Made by a program: the position numbers and the translations under genes | Shown here: in pieces, positions 1-11,289 of the stretch | Layout: every line of letters begins with the position of its first letter | How positions within the stretch are numbered: position 1 is the stretch's first letter | DNA from: Cristatella mucedo | Taxonomy: Eukaryota; Bryozoa; Phylactolaemata; Cristatellidae | NCBI GenBank assembly: GCA_009760855.2 | Contig: WPIO01000103.1 | Location: 672,001 to 736,000 of the forward strand | Direction of reading: 5' to 3' | DNA: 64,000 nt | The notes under the pieces: model-generated | Database searches by the model: none | What the model was told of the DNA's origin: nothing | The model's input: only the letters and a program-made list of their open reading frames with translations

Positions 1-860
1 CTAATAGGTGATGCTATTGTGCGACCTTCACCACGTGCTCGTAATCTAGGGGTCGTGTTCGACAGCTGCCTCAATTTCAAAATCTTCATTCAGAAGACTG
101 CCTCTACAGCTAGCCATCACATCCGATCCCTATCCAAGATTAGAAGCTGTCTCCCACAGTGGCTTGTAAAAAATTTAACTAGCTTTTTAGTTCTGTCTCG
201 GCTTGATTATTGTAATTCCCTTTTTGCTGGGCTACCAAAGAAAGCTATTATGCCACTACAGCGGACTAAGAATATGACTGCAAGGCTGGTCTTCAAGTCC
301 CTGCGGTTTGAGCACGTGTCACTTCTGCTGAAAGAGCTACGATGGTTGCCGGTTGAGCAAAGGATACAGAGCAAAGTTCTTACGCTGACCCACAAGGCCC
401 GCCACGGCTTGGCTCCTTCGTACCTAGCTAAACTGCTGCATCAGTTTCAGCCTGTTCGCGCCCTCAGGTCCTGTGTGGACAATAAATTAGCTGTCCCATT
501 CCTCCGCTTAAAGACATAGTGCGACAGAAGCTTTAGCTCTGCAGGTCCTAGAATGTGGAACTCGCTTCCACAATTCTTACGCAACGACATCTACTCTCCA
601 ACTGCCGCCTATGGCACATCTTTTTCAGCGGTCCTGAACTGCTACTTCTATGCTACTCACTACCTCAACTGCTCTCCTGACTCTGCTATGCTTCCCACTT
701 TCTCTTTGTTGCGTGAGACGAAGTCTGTTGGCCACCGAATGCGTGCCGGAAGCCGCTTAGGCTGTGAGTGAGCTAGACAAAACTCTCCTGCGTAACACCC
801 ACATGGTCTTTATGACTTTATGGAGTTACTGACGGAGATACATACATACATACACTAGCC
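1..860 (+). mobile_element. LINE-A, 3' part of reverse transcriptase ORF plus 3' UTR
   Basis: Translation at 19-519 and 553-771 gives the C-terminal region typical of CR1/L2/Rex-type non-LTR retrotransposons: an NLGVVFDS start, an LSRLDYCNSLFAGLP segment, then LRWLPVEQRI and HGLAPSYL. A stop at the LKT end (519) and a frame change show that it is dead. The 3' UTR ends at a short (ATAC) tail near 855. The element is cut by the left window edge, so its 5' part is not visible. Six or more further copies are in the window. The superfamily assignment is firm; the exact clade is not. Confidence 0.8.
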
Positions 861-1035
861 ACAGTTGCACGCTGTTCCTGTGTATGTCACCCCTAGCCAT
901 GTTATTTTTGTTGTCAATAGAGCATGATAACACTAATCATTCAAATGTGCTTCCTTTGCAGCAAATGTAAATCACCTAGAAAGAGACTGAGTTATCTGAG
1001 GGCGCTTTATCAAACGTATTATTATTATATTTAAA
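861..1035 (+). mobile_element. LINE-B 3' UTR and tail
   Basis: This is a 3' UTR fragment of the second LINE family. It matches the copy at 13610-13800 in order and ends with the stem-loop motif (here mutated, AAATCACC...GGCGCTTT) and a short ATT tail. It lies directly against the 3' end of the LINE-A copy, which suggests that LINE-A inserted into an older LINE-B copy. Confidence 0.7.
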
Positions 1036-1607
1036 TTAAGAGTAGGCTCTTTGTCCCGGTCACGTTTGTACACTAAAGTTGTTTGGTTGGGTGATAAAGT
1101 TTGACGGGATTCCACGTGTCTATCATGCGAAAAAAGCACGAGAGATGACTTAGTGGGCTCACCAATGTGCTTTAACCACTTGAAAATTTAATGAACACAC
1201 TAGCAGCGCCATTTTGCCTGAGTCATGTTTACAGAGGGTCATGCTTACAGCTCCGCTGCATTAGTCAACGCACGATACCGAAAAGAAGGTTTGTTATCAA
1301 GCGGCCCCGAGTCTCTCCTTTTGAAATTTTGCAAACTTGGCTAACTGCGGCACCTTGCTTGCAAATAGCTCTTGGTTATAACTTTTGTCGATGTGATTCC
1401 TAATGCGCACAAGTATAGATTTTGCGCTCAAACAAAAGACAGCCATAGTGATAATTAATTTTGTAAAACTATTTTCGTTTGACTTTCAAGGTCATGTTTC
1501 AAGGTCAAGATCGCCAGCTAACGCTCTCCCTTTGTGTGGACCCTGCGCCTCTCTAATGGCAGCCCAGCTGTGACTCTTTCCAATTAAATGAGTATTTACT
1601 ACGTATG

Positions 1608-1692
1608 TATAAATAAATAAATAAATAAATATATATATATTATGCAATTTGTATTATATATGCAAATATATATATATATATATATATGTAAT
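1608..1692. repeat. (AAAT)n followed by (AT)n microsatellites
   Basis: About five AAAT units are followed by AT blocks separated by short unique DNA. Confidence 0.85.
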
Positions 1693-2122
1693 ATATATTA
1701 TATACATACGTATGTAGATATGTAATGGCTATAAATATCTCAAGAGCTATCTATTGCAATCCTTATCTAATTACAGAGGCAGTGTTTTTTGAGTTCCGCG
1801 TTTGCGTCATCCGCGATGCATTAGCATGTTTTAGCCGGATTGAAATCTTTAGCCTTGCTACGGCCTTCTCAAGCGTTAGAAGCCAAAGCATAAAGTCATG
1901 TCCGCCGTGAAACATTTCGTTCCTCAGCATAGGCATCCCATCTACACCGTAGAAGGTCTGGTAATATTTCCGGCTCGAGTAAACCATTCTCTGCTACCAA
2001 TTGTTAGGTTACTGCGTCTCCGGCTGTAGCAGCGCTAGTGGAGTCTCACGGAGACACGAAGACACAAGCGGGCGAACGTGAGCGGTGAACGAGACTCTCA
2101 TCTGTATTCCCCCAGCGGGTAC

Positions 2123-2301
<179 letters not shown>

Positions 2302-3012
2302 AGCTAGGGGCTGACTCACCACCCGCTGCAGGTGGGGCATACACTAGTGGCCGAGAAGCAACAGTTTCACAAAACACTTCGCTGCTGCAGGGAAACATTG
2401 GCAATAATGCCTCGAAGTTGAATAAGAAAACGCCATAAGACGGCACGTGCAAGCGAATGCTGAGCTACAGGATGATGAACAGCTACAACCGGAAACTAAA
2501 AGGCTTTTACCTGCAGACCTCCAGATCTCTCGATGCAGCCAGCAGCAAGCAAGTCACCTGTGCACAGTTTAAGTCTATGTGCTGGCTGCCAATATAAGTA
2601 GAGAGATAAGCGGTCCAGATCTTAAAAGGCATCTTCCGGTCATTTTCTCCAGGTGCCCCAAATGGACCAGATCATCATAGCTGTGGATGTCACGGACTCC
2701 TCCTCACTTAAGTCACTAGTGACATCGTATCGTTACAACTCATTGAAATCATCTAATCAATTACCAAAGAACTGTACACGCTGAGTGACAGCTAACACTG
2801 CTGTTGGATGACATTTATCGTTTTATCTAAGCCACGCCCACGTGGCTGCTTGTGGCCACTTAGTTTACCAAGGGCAGCTGAACGTCCCAGATAAGTCACT
2901 CTCAAAACGTGCGCCTGCCTGCCCTGCAGGGTGAAGGGATCACATGTAGACACTGTTGGCAGTGTTCGTCCGTGACACTGATCCGTCGAAGATCTCGAGG
3001 CTTTCAAGCTTA

Positions 3013-3155
3013 TCAGCTGATTTGGTCCAGCGGTTAAGGTGCTCACCCTGACTAAGGTCTAGCTGAGGTCGTGGGCTCGAGCCCCGAGTCATACGTGAAG
3101 CACCTGAATAGAGATTAAGTTCTCTTGGTGTGCCATACAAATGAATTATATACTT
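3013..3155 (+). mobile_element. SINE-1 (tRNA-derived head, LINE-like tail)
   Basis: The head carries an A-box-like TGGTCCAGCGG and a B-box-like GGGCTCGAGCC. The tail reads GCACCTGAATAGAGATTAAGTT and ends at ACAAATGAATTATA. The tail mirrors the LINE-B 3' stem-loop. This is one of the better-preserved copies and was used to define the family. Confidence 0.75.
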
Positions 3156-3547
3156 TTATATATATATCAGACGATGCAAGCAAACAAGCGAACCCCTTTT
3201 GGGTGCTTTGCTGATTTATGGTATTCGGAGTTTACAATCACTCGGCGTTATGGCTTTGTTAATCCTGCTACGACCAGGTTATGGCCCAGAGGTGTTTATG
3301 GCCGAGAGGAGTTTTTTAAAGCTGCTGCTGGTTTAAGGGCCATTGCAATTTAGGGCGGTGATATTTTAACAATGATATTTTAACAATGTTCATTTCACAG
3401 CCTGCAGAGGCTGAGCAGTTGGGACTGGGAAGCTGGGCGGTACGGTCACATGATGGCCCCTGCAGCGTCAGAGTGAATAAACGTCTCCAAGGTATTTGTT
3501 GCCTTTGATACGACAACGAGCTGTCGTCTAGCGTGACTAATCTAAAT

Positions 3548-3735
3548 CGGTGAGCCGTGATGGCACACTAGGTAAGGCAGTTGCTTTCACGACCTCGGCC
3601 CCGAGGTCGTGGGTTCGATTCCTGCGGTGGGCGATTCTTTATCGCCACTGCAAGTGGTGGTGATAGCCATAACGGCTCTTCTGTCTCTATAAAAAATGAG
3701 GCTGTTAAATCAGCTAGGATTCACTTATTTATTTT
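3548..3735 (+). mobile_element. SINE-2 (tRNA-derived), well preserved
   Basis: It begins GTGAGCCGTGATGGCACACT. An internal perfect hairpin follows (CACGACCTCGG/CCGAGGTCGTG), then a perfect pol III B box, GGTTCGATTCC. The body GGGCGATTCTTTATCGCC is also self-complementary. It ends in an AT-rich tail after AAATCAGCTAGGATT. Five other copies share this order (7463, 15030 reverse, 42245, 47034, 54952). Confidence 0.8.
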
Positions 3736-6488
3736 ACTAATCCCACAATGGAGGTGGCGTTGGCCCATACGAGAAGATCGGGATTAACTCGTTTCGCAGC
3801 TTGTGGTAATCTTGCTTTACGTCGGCCGGCTGATCACCCCAACCATGTATGGCGTTATCGCCCAGACACACTAGCACTGATGAATTTCGAACACTTTTAA
3901 TCTCTTCGAAGGGCTAGTATGGGCTGGCTCTTTGTTATGGTTCAGTCTAGTAACTTCAAAAACTAAATAAGGTCATAAGGAGAACGACGGGCAGGTTGGT
4001 CGAGGGTTGAAAGCTATACCCCCACCCCTATGGGATTTAACACCCACACAGCACATTTATTGATTTTTTTTGAATATCAATTGGACGACCGGCATACAAA
4101 TTGGTGCAAAAAACAAGGGCAAAGTAATCTACCTTTTGATGTAGCCATAGCTGTTATTTTGACATTCTGATAGACTGTAATAGTCAAGATCATGTTTTTC
4201 CTGGTTTTTTAAAATAGCGTTTTTTTAGGGAAAATCAGCAGATTCAGCACGCACTCCAAAAATATGCCAATACACTCAAAAAAGGACACTTTTTGAGTGA
4301 AGCTGTATCTAAAAATAAGGTAAAAAGTTATCTGACAGGTCAACTTTGCATGTACTTGCAAAGGTCAAGTTCAAAGACTTTGGGGACATGTCCAGCTACA
4401 CTTGCGATACCGACAATCATGATGAGATGGGCGTCACTTAGAACAAGTCAAGGCCAGCTTAAATAATTTAAATTTAAGATATCTTGGATGAAAATGAGCT
4501 ATTATTCTGTGGATTTTTATTGTCTCCAAAGTGAAGTGCTTGGAAAATACTATTGAAGACAACCGATAATTCATTGCATGCACAAGATCAACAGAAAGCC
4601 CGAGTCACTCGGTTTATTGTCACACAACTTGAAGTACATCCGAAGGAGGATATACCTCATTTTTCACGTCGAGATGATTATTGGCATACCTGTACACGAT
4701 TATGACAAAACGTGCTAGACTACGAAAAGCCGGCTAATATTCAACATCGTCTATATACTAAGGTCAACTATTTACACAAGACGACTGAAATAATGTGTAC
4801 GTAAACATTATATGTTACAAATTTCATGTTGATCGGATCACTATTTTAAGAGATGTGAGATTAGCAAGATACCGAAGGCTGGTATTCGACTTAGTTGTGT
4901 GGGAATAAAACAGATAACTTCAAGCTACATTAATAGACAGCGTTATGCACCGCTATGCATCGCATGAACAATTCAATAAATAAGCCAATAAGTCTTAGTA
5001 ATAGGTCAACCTTACAAAGCCCTTGCCGTAGCATCAAACGAACATATCCATTAACAGAACACATTCTCAAACCCGCCATTCAGAACCGGGTGGCTCACAC
5101 ACATTCGCCAATGAAAATCTCAACTAATAAAAGGCATATATTAGAACTTGAACTCAGCCAAATTTTCCTTGAGTGGAATTGAATCAACATTTTCTGACTG
5201 ATTTCCAGTGAACGACGAGCTGGTTACACCCGGGTGACCAGCTTACCGGCCAGCGTTAACGTGGCACCGCCGGCGGGCTTTTTTAATGTTCATTAGCTGA
5301 TTCGGGAACCGGATCAGTGGTCCCTGGATTCTCTAGGTTCGGAGATAATAAACTCCTTAATTACCGTGGCCCCGGCGGCAGTAATTTCCCTATACATTAT
5401 CCCTCTAGTTAGCGAACGATAGTGACTGCCGGTTTGCAAGCCAATATAAACATGCCAACGCAAACATATGCATGGCAAGGAAATAAGGCGTAATAGGCTT
5501 GGATAGTCGGTTTTTAAAGGTGGGCGAGCAGCGTAAATGCGCGCTACCCGGATTGGCTACGTTTGGTGCGATCGGGCTTACGCTTTTCGATTGTTATAAC
5601 TACCAGTCGGAGTGTTAACTTCGAAAGAGCGTATCATTATTTTAAAAATTCAGCCTTTTTTTCATAGTTTAAAGAGATGTTCGGTGGGTCCGTTTAGGGC
5701 TTAGCAGCAAGCTTATATTTTAAAGTTTGCCAAAATTCGCTGTTTGAGTGCCGCTATTTTTTTAAAGAAAATCGTTTTGTTGAGCTCGATGTACTACTTC
5801 CGGTGTAAATAGGTATTATCAAGTAATTTCATTTACCAAATGCCGGTCATCTGTCAACCATCAAAACTTGGCATCGTATTTGTAAAGAAAATTTCTTTTA
5901 ATAGGCAAGATGCAATTTTGACCCATTATTCGCCCATTCCCCGACGTTTCCCGAGTGCATTGCAAGCATTAAATAAAGTACGTTACGGAAGGATACAGAC
6001 ACTTGTTCCTATGTAATGAACAGCAAGCTCATCCAAAAAACCTAAGAATATGAATTAGCCATCGCTACGTATACGGATACCAATACTAATACGGATCACT
6101 TGCTTTGTGCCGCTAAAATTATCGGGCATCAAAACGAAACTGCTTCGGTCTTCGTCTAATTATACAAAGGCTGCTACTTGCCTCACGCCAGCGCCGCCGT
6201 TGCGTACTCTCGTACGCCCATGCCAGTACAGCCTACAGCCGGCAGCTGATTAGAGCTGATGTGCCGATATGCTTTTTATGAGGTTGTAGTCAGGGATCGA
6301 GAGCGACCGGTTTCACTCACGCCGCTTATCTCGAGTGTCGGCAAAACATTTAGGTGATTGAGCTTTTTCTCAAGGTATTGTTCTAAGCGGGCGGATAAGT
6401 AAATAAAAGCTGCTACTAGAGGTCAGTTAAAACGGGATCGAATTTTCTCTTATAATCCTCTTTGCGGCTTCTGCTTTTTACTCTTCAG
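3736..6488. other. Upstream region of transporter copy 1, nothing recognised
   Basis: No repeat family or coding exon was recognised. The missing first coding exon(s) of copy 1, for the cytosolic N-terminus, may lie here or left of the window. The 75-codon ORF at 4955-5182 has no CNT-like features and no good donor at its end. An imperfect palindrome centred on CACCCGGGTG lies near 5228. Confidence 0.5.
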
Positions 6489-6773
6489 GTATTCGAAATA
6501 CTGCAAGCATGTGTGGTGGGCAATATACATACTCGTACTACTTGGATGGATTGCCTACTCAACATACGCCATGTATTACAACTTCAGAGGCGGCTTCGAC
6601 GCTAGCAAAGAGTCTCCTGTGCGCCTCATGGCACTTAATGCTGTCGCCATATTGTGCGTTGGCTACTGGGCGGCAAAGCGATATGCCGGAAAGAAGATTT
6701 ACACGGGAATGCTGAAGCCAATCGTGAAAAACGTGACGAAGTGTCACGAAAAATTCTGGTTCGTTCTCAAATG
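6489..6773 (+). CDS. Nucleoside transporter copy 1, exon A
   Basis: This is the first recognised exon of a CNT/SLC28 Na+-nucleoside cotransporter. It encodes the end of the cytosolic N-terminus and the first two predicted membrane segments: WAIYILVLLGWIAYSTYAMYY, and LMALNAVAILCVGYWAA after a short loop. The acceptor is TTCAG at 6484-6488 and the donor is ATG|GTACGT. The exon starts with one base of a split codon and ends with two bases, which join the first base of exon B to give Trp (FVLKW-IYAA). Length and both phases equal those of the copy 2 exon at 53746-54030. It resembles the human CNT3 region around its RHIIWGILLAGYL segment. The upstream exon that supplies the start codon was not found, so the protein is 5'-incomplete here. 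Confidence 0.85.
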
Positions 6774-7462
6774 GTACGTTGGTGAATTGGTCCGTAGCCG
6801 CAGGCCTAGCTACATTTCGCGAGCATGAGTACAGCTAAGAGCATTAAGAGACCATCCGGGACCGGGACGGTGGCGATGGCGGGCGGCACCATTGCCAAAG
6901 TCCAAATTGCTATTATCGAGTCGCTAACTTTGCTAACGTGTCCAATGGTCAGCTAGAGACGGATCCGTCAGTAGGGCGACGGCATGTCTGCCAGTCGTCA
7001 ATATTTACTCATCGTAGCCGGAACTGGATTGGTAAAAATGAGCCCTGCCGCAACCACCTACCAATTGCTGATGTGACGGGATGCAAGATTAGTGGACACG
7101 CTTGAAGGATAGGTTTCAGGAAACAGCTACGAATCTAATCTATTCACTATGAATGCAACAATTGAATAGAGAGGGGGAACCATGTAAATCTGCATTTTAC
7201 CATGATCATATTACGATGGTTGGAGCTTGGTGCACAGGCTTCATAGCACAACCCGTGACTGTTAGCAGTGGTAGAACGCACTTTATGCTGATGACTAATT
7301 GCTGAAAATATAGAATATCACAAGGAAGCAAAGATATCCTGGTGGCGAGACGATTGCGTGTAATCGAGCGGTAGGCAATAAAAGAGAGAAAGCGATTAGG
7401 ACCATTATCGATGCATTCTGTAGGTGGAGTGCCAGCAATCTCTTAGCGTTTACCCATAAAGT

Positions 7463-7665
7463 ATCGCCGCGATGGCACACTAGGTAAGGTGGTTGCCTTC
7501 ACGACCTCCGTTCCAAGGTCGTGGGTTCGATTCCAGCGGTGGGCAATACTTTTTTTTTACTGCAAGCGGTGGTGATAGCCATAAAGGCTCTTCTATCGCT
7601 ATGCAAAAAGGGGCTGTTTAATCAGCTAATATTTATTTATTATTTATATATCTTATCATTTTATT
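7463..7665 (+). mobile_element. SINE-2 in intron A-B
   Basis: It reads CGATGGCACACTAGG, then CACGACCTCC...AAGGTCGTGGGTTCGATTCC with an intact B box, GGTGATAGCCATAAAGGCTC, and an AT-rich tail of TATTTATT units. It inserted in the sense orientation relative to the transporter. Confidence 0.8.
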
Positions 7666-7904
7666 TTTAAATGTAGAGCTCATAAGAATCAAGCACGATT
7701 CGCCAAGATGTAGGGGCGGTGGCGAGTCGGCCTAATAGTCTAGCGAGCTCTACCAACGACCTTTGGCAGGAGAGGCTCAAATCCTAGAAACTTATATATG
7801 CCAGCAGTCAAATGTAAATTTATTGCACATTTAGTTAAAATGTATAGTGCAAAAAATACCTTAATTGCTATCTCGTTGTTGATAGCAAAGAAGAATGTAA
7901 TTTC

Positions 7905-8010
7905 CCTGTTGTGCTCGCCCCGACTAAGGTCCGCCCGCAATCGTGAGCTCGAGCCCCGTGGCATATGTGAAGCGCCTGAATAGCGGTTAAATTCTCTTAG
8001 GAATTCCCTT
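7905..8010 (+). mobile_element. SINE-1 fragment in intron A-B
   Basis: The 5' end is missing. It keeps GTGCTCGCCCCGACTAAGG, the degenerate B box GAGCTCGAGCC, and the tail GAAGCGCCTGAATAG...TCTCTTAGG. A degraded tRNA-like head at about 7725-7795 may be a second copy. Confidence 0.6.
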
Positions 8011-8399
8011 ATTTTAATTTATATTCATATTTTTATTTTATTTATGAAAATAAATTATATTATATATATATATATTAATATATTTATTAAGAGTTTACTA
8101 GCACATAGTTTAATCAAAGGCTCAAATAAGAGAAACTCAACTATTTCCGTTCTGCCTAATGAGAATTCATGCGCCAGTAAAGAGCCATACATTCCCAAAT
8201 AAAACAAGAGATATCCCTTTAAAAAGTCAGCTGATTTTAGTGATGCACTTGTCCAGCAGTAGCTAACTATCGAAAGACTAAACGAACTGCGCATGAATAA
8301 TTTCTACGCAGATTAAAAAAGTAAGTGAATTTAATTTAATTTGGGACGGGAAGCTACTTCCAATAGCCAAAGCTAACACGTGTTTCTTTTTTATTTCAG

Positions 8400-8544
8400 G
8401 ATATACGCAGCGGCGGTGGTAGCTGCTATTGCTCTAATCGTGATTTTAGACGTCGGAATGTCTCGACCGCAAAATCTTTACTCGGGAATTGGATTGCTTG
8501 TTTACGTGGCATTATTTTTCATATTTTCTTCAAATCCGGCAAGG
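8400..8544 (+). CDS. Nucleoside transporter copy 1, exon B
   Basis: Encodes one predicted membrane helix and the segment before the next (AAAVVAAIALIVILDVG, then SRPQNLYSGIGLLVYVALFF and SSNPAR), 48 codons plus one split base. It aligns with the human CNT3 region ending in LVSFGGLIMYIVLLFLFSK. The acceptor is TTTCAG at 8394-8399 and the donor is AGG|GTAAGA, phase 0. The 145-base length equals copy 2 exon B. It joins exon C to read NPAR-VRWRPV, as expected for the family. Confidence 0.88.
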
Positions 8545-9643
8545 GTAAGAATTCAATGGTCACACAAATGCTGTCGTATTTCTACCACTGTCTGTGCTAG
8601 ATAATGATATCACTGATCGTAGAGATGTGCTCTACTTACTGTAGCATCAGTCAATTAAATTGTGCCACCGCAGCTATATTCTTACTAAAATCAAACCACT
8701 TAAGCCATTCTATAGTCGAAAGGTAGGCAAAGATCTTGGCTTGCAGGTGGGACTAGAATTTCCAGTACACAAATGGAAGGAAACCAAATCTAGCGCTCTT
8801 GTTGAATGGACAAGGAATAAAAAAAAGAAAAAATCATACAGGTGCCTTCAAATGCTGGCATCGCGACGAAGAATGCAGCGACGCAGACAGAGGCAGGACC
8901 GGCATAAGTAAGGCATTCCTTCTGTTTGTCGAATTAACCTCGTCTCGTTTTCGAGCAATCTTAGAGTCGGGCTCATGAGCAATCAAGCGTAGCGTAGCGT
9001 TCAAGGCGTGACGGAAGGAGTGACGGGCATCGGAATGAGCGGAGGAAAACCAATAGTTATACCTCGCGGAAGAGAGATAATATATCCACCGAGAAGGTAA
9101 GCCTGCAAGGAAGAAAATTCTGTGCACCAAGAAAAATAATTTATTTTAATCTAAAACCGAAGATGAACAAATTTAGATGTCTAACGCCGTTATTATGTCG
9201 TTTGGTCAAAAGTATCTTCCGTTGACAGTTTTTCGCAAAAGAAATATGCAGCATCTACCATTTCACCGTTGAAGCTACTTAACTTGCTTCTGCCCATTGC
9301 TACGCTACTTAAGCCTGCTGTAAGTTGGTGAAGTTCTTCACTCACTAGATTTTCTAACTGCACCGAAAGCGAATTGTAATTCGCGGTCCGTTCGTTGGGC
9401 GCACGCCTTCACAACTCAATATTGACTTGACACATCCAGGCATTGCCTTAGGTCACTTATGCAGAGTCAACTGCTAAATCTGCGTAGTCGCAGGCCATCG
9501 GACGCTAGTCATCAGCTGAAAACCATGTTTTATAACCAAAACTGCTGGAAAGCCGAAGAGGGCTAGGTGAGTAGAGTTCATGCCTTAACGGGGCACTTCA
9601 GTGCCGCAGACCGCCCGCATCAGTAGTCTCTGACGAACCCTAC

Positions 9644-10174
<531 letters not shown>

Positions 10175-10243
10175 CCTTTTTGAAATAACTATTCTATATA
10201 TTTCTACGTGCGACCCTCAATCGATAGGTTTCTTCCGTTTTAG

Positions 10244-10435
10244 GTTAGATGGCGACCCGTGATATGGGGGCTGGTGCTCCAATTTGCATTCGCCTACCTC
10301 ATTCTTCGAACTTGCTGGGGATACACTCTGTTCCAATGGTTAGGCGATCGAGTTCAGGAGTTCCTAAAACACACCGACGAAGGATCAATGTTTGTATTCG
10401 GTAAACTATACGAAGACCATTTCTTTGCATTTAAG
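10244..10435 (+). CDS. Nucleoside transporter copy 1, exon C
   Basis: 64 codons, phase 0 at both ends. It starts VRWRPVIWGLVLQF and continues with the membrane helix FAYLILRTCWGY, then the family-diagnostic FQWLGDRVQEFLKHTDEGS and MFVFGKLYEDHFFAFK. Human CNT3 has the same order (YWRPVLWGIGLQF ... FDWLGRQVQTFLEYTDAGA ... FVFGEKYKDHFFAFK, from memory). The acceptor is CGTTTTAG at 10243 and the donor is AAG|GTAAGG. By hand count, 31 of 64 third positions are G or C, against 55 of 64 in copy 2. Confidence 0.92.
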
Positions 10436-10734
10436 GTAAGGGCTGACCTCCGAGTTCCTTCAGAAACCGATTTTGTGATCTATCGTCTATAGATGACACC
10501 AATCTATTGAACCTCTTTATTTATATTGCATCAAAGTGAAACATTTGGTTGACAGCTGTTAGAAATGAATTGGCATAGCTTAAACGGCATCAATGCTAAG
10601 GATTGCCACTGATAACCGACGCTTGTAGTTTCTAAGCTATATTCTGATGACTATAACAATGTTTAACCACGTGTTAGCACCCCAAATATAAAAGTGCATA
10701 ATTTTTGTGAATAGCGCCTGAAGAGAGCTTGATC

Positions 10735-10835
10735 ATTATCTAGGCGCTTCATATGTGGCACAAGGCTTGAGCACATGACCTTAAAATCACAGGAGAGCAC
10801 TTAACCCCTAGGCCAAACCAGGGAGGCAAGTAAAT
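10735..10835 (-). mobile_element. SINE-1, degraded
   Basis: On the - strand it reads a tRNA-like head (TGGTTTGGCCTAGGGGTTAA), then a mutated B box and an AAGCGCC tail start. The tail end is missing. Confidence 0.55.
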
Positions 10836-11289
10836 TGCTCAGGATTACTGATGCCGGGTTATCAAGCGGGTTGCAATCCAAAGATATTGACACTGCTTAG
10901 CTGGCAGTGAGCTCATCGGAAAAGCACGCCCCGTTTCTTAGCAACCGAAAGTGCCGAGTGTGCTTTTTTGAGGGTTGAGTCCATGACATTACCAAGGGCC
11001 GCATTCAGAATGTCGAAATTAGTCTTAAAGTCTTGCGTGCACAAAATGTCTGAAACTCACTTCCGGCTACGGTCACTACCTGCAATGACCATGTATCATT
11101 TAAGTTTCAGCTTAAGACCCACTTGGTCTTGGTCCGCTTTCAATTCGCTTCCGTGAATTGCATTGCTTGGTTCCCCTAATGCATGTTTGCACCTCAGTGC
11201 ACCTTGCGCATGTTTGCCTAGTGCATGTTGGCATCTCATTGACCAGTGGTCTCTTTAACCAGTTACCCCTAGTACCTTGTGTGTTTTAG

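Larger units (their letters stand above)
6774..8399 (+). other. Intron A-B of copy 1
   Basis: A GT-AG intron of 1626 bases. It holds a SINE-2 and a SINE-1 fragment; the rest is unassigned AT-rich DNA, including AT repeats at about 8058-8075. The acceptor has a strong pyrimidine tract (TTTCTTTTTTATTTCAG). Confidence 0.8.

Noticed and set aside
3548-3640. Possible tRNA gene with a perfect B box
   Set aside because: No cloverleaf: the A box is imperfect, the anticodon arm is replaced by an unrelated hairpin, and five further dispersed copies with a common non-tRNA body show it is a SINE.
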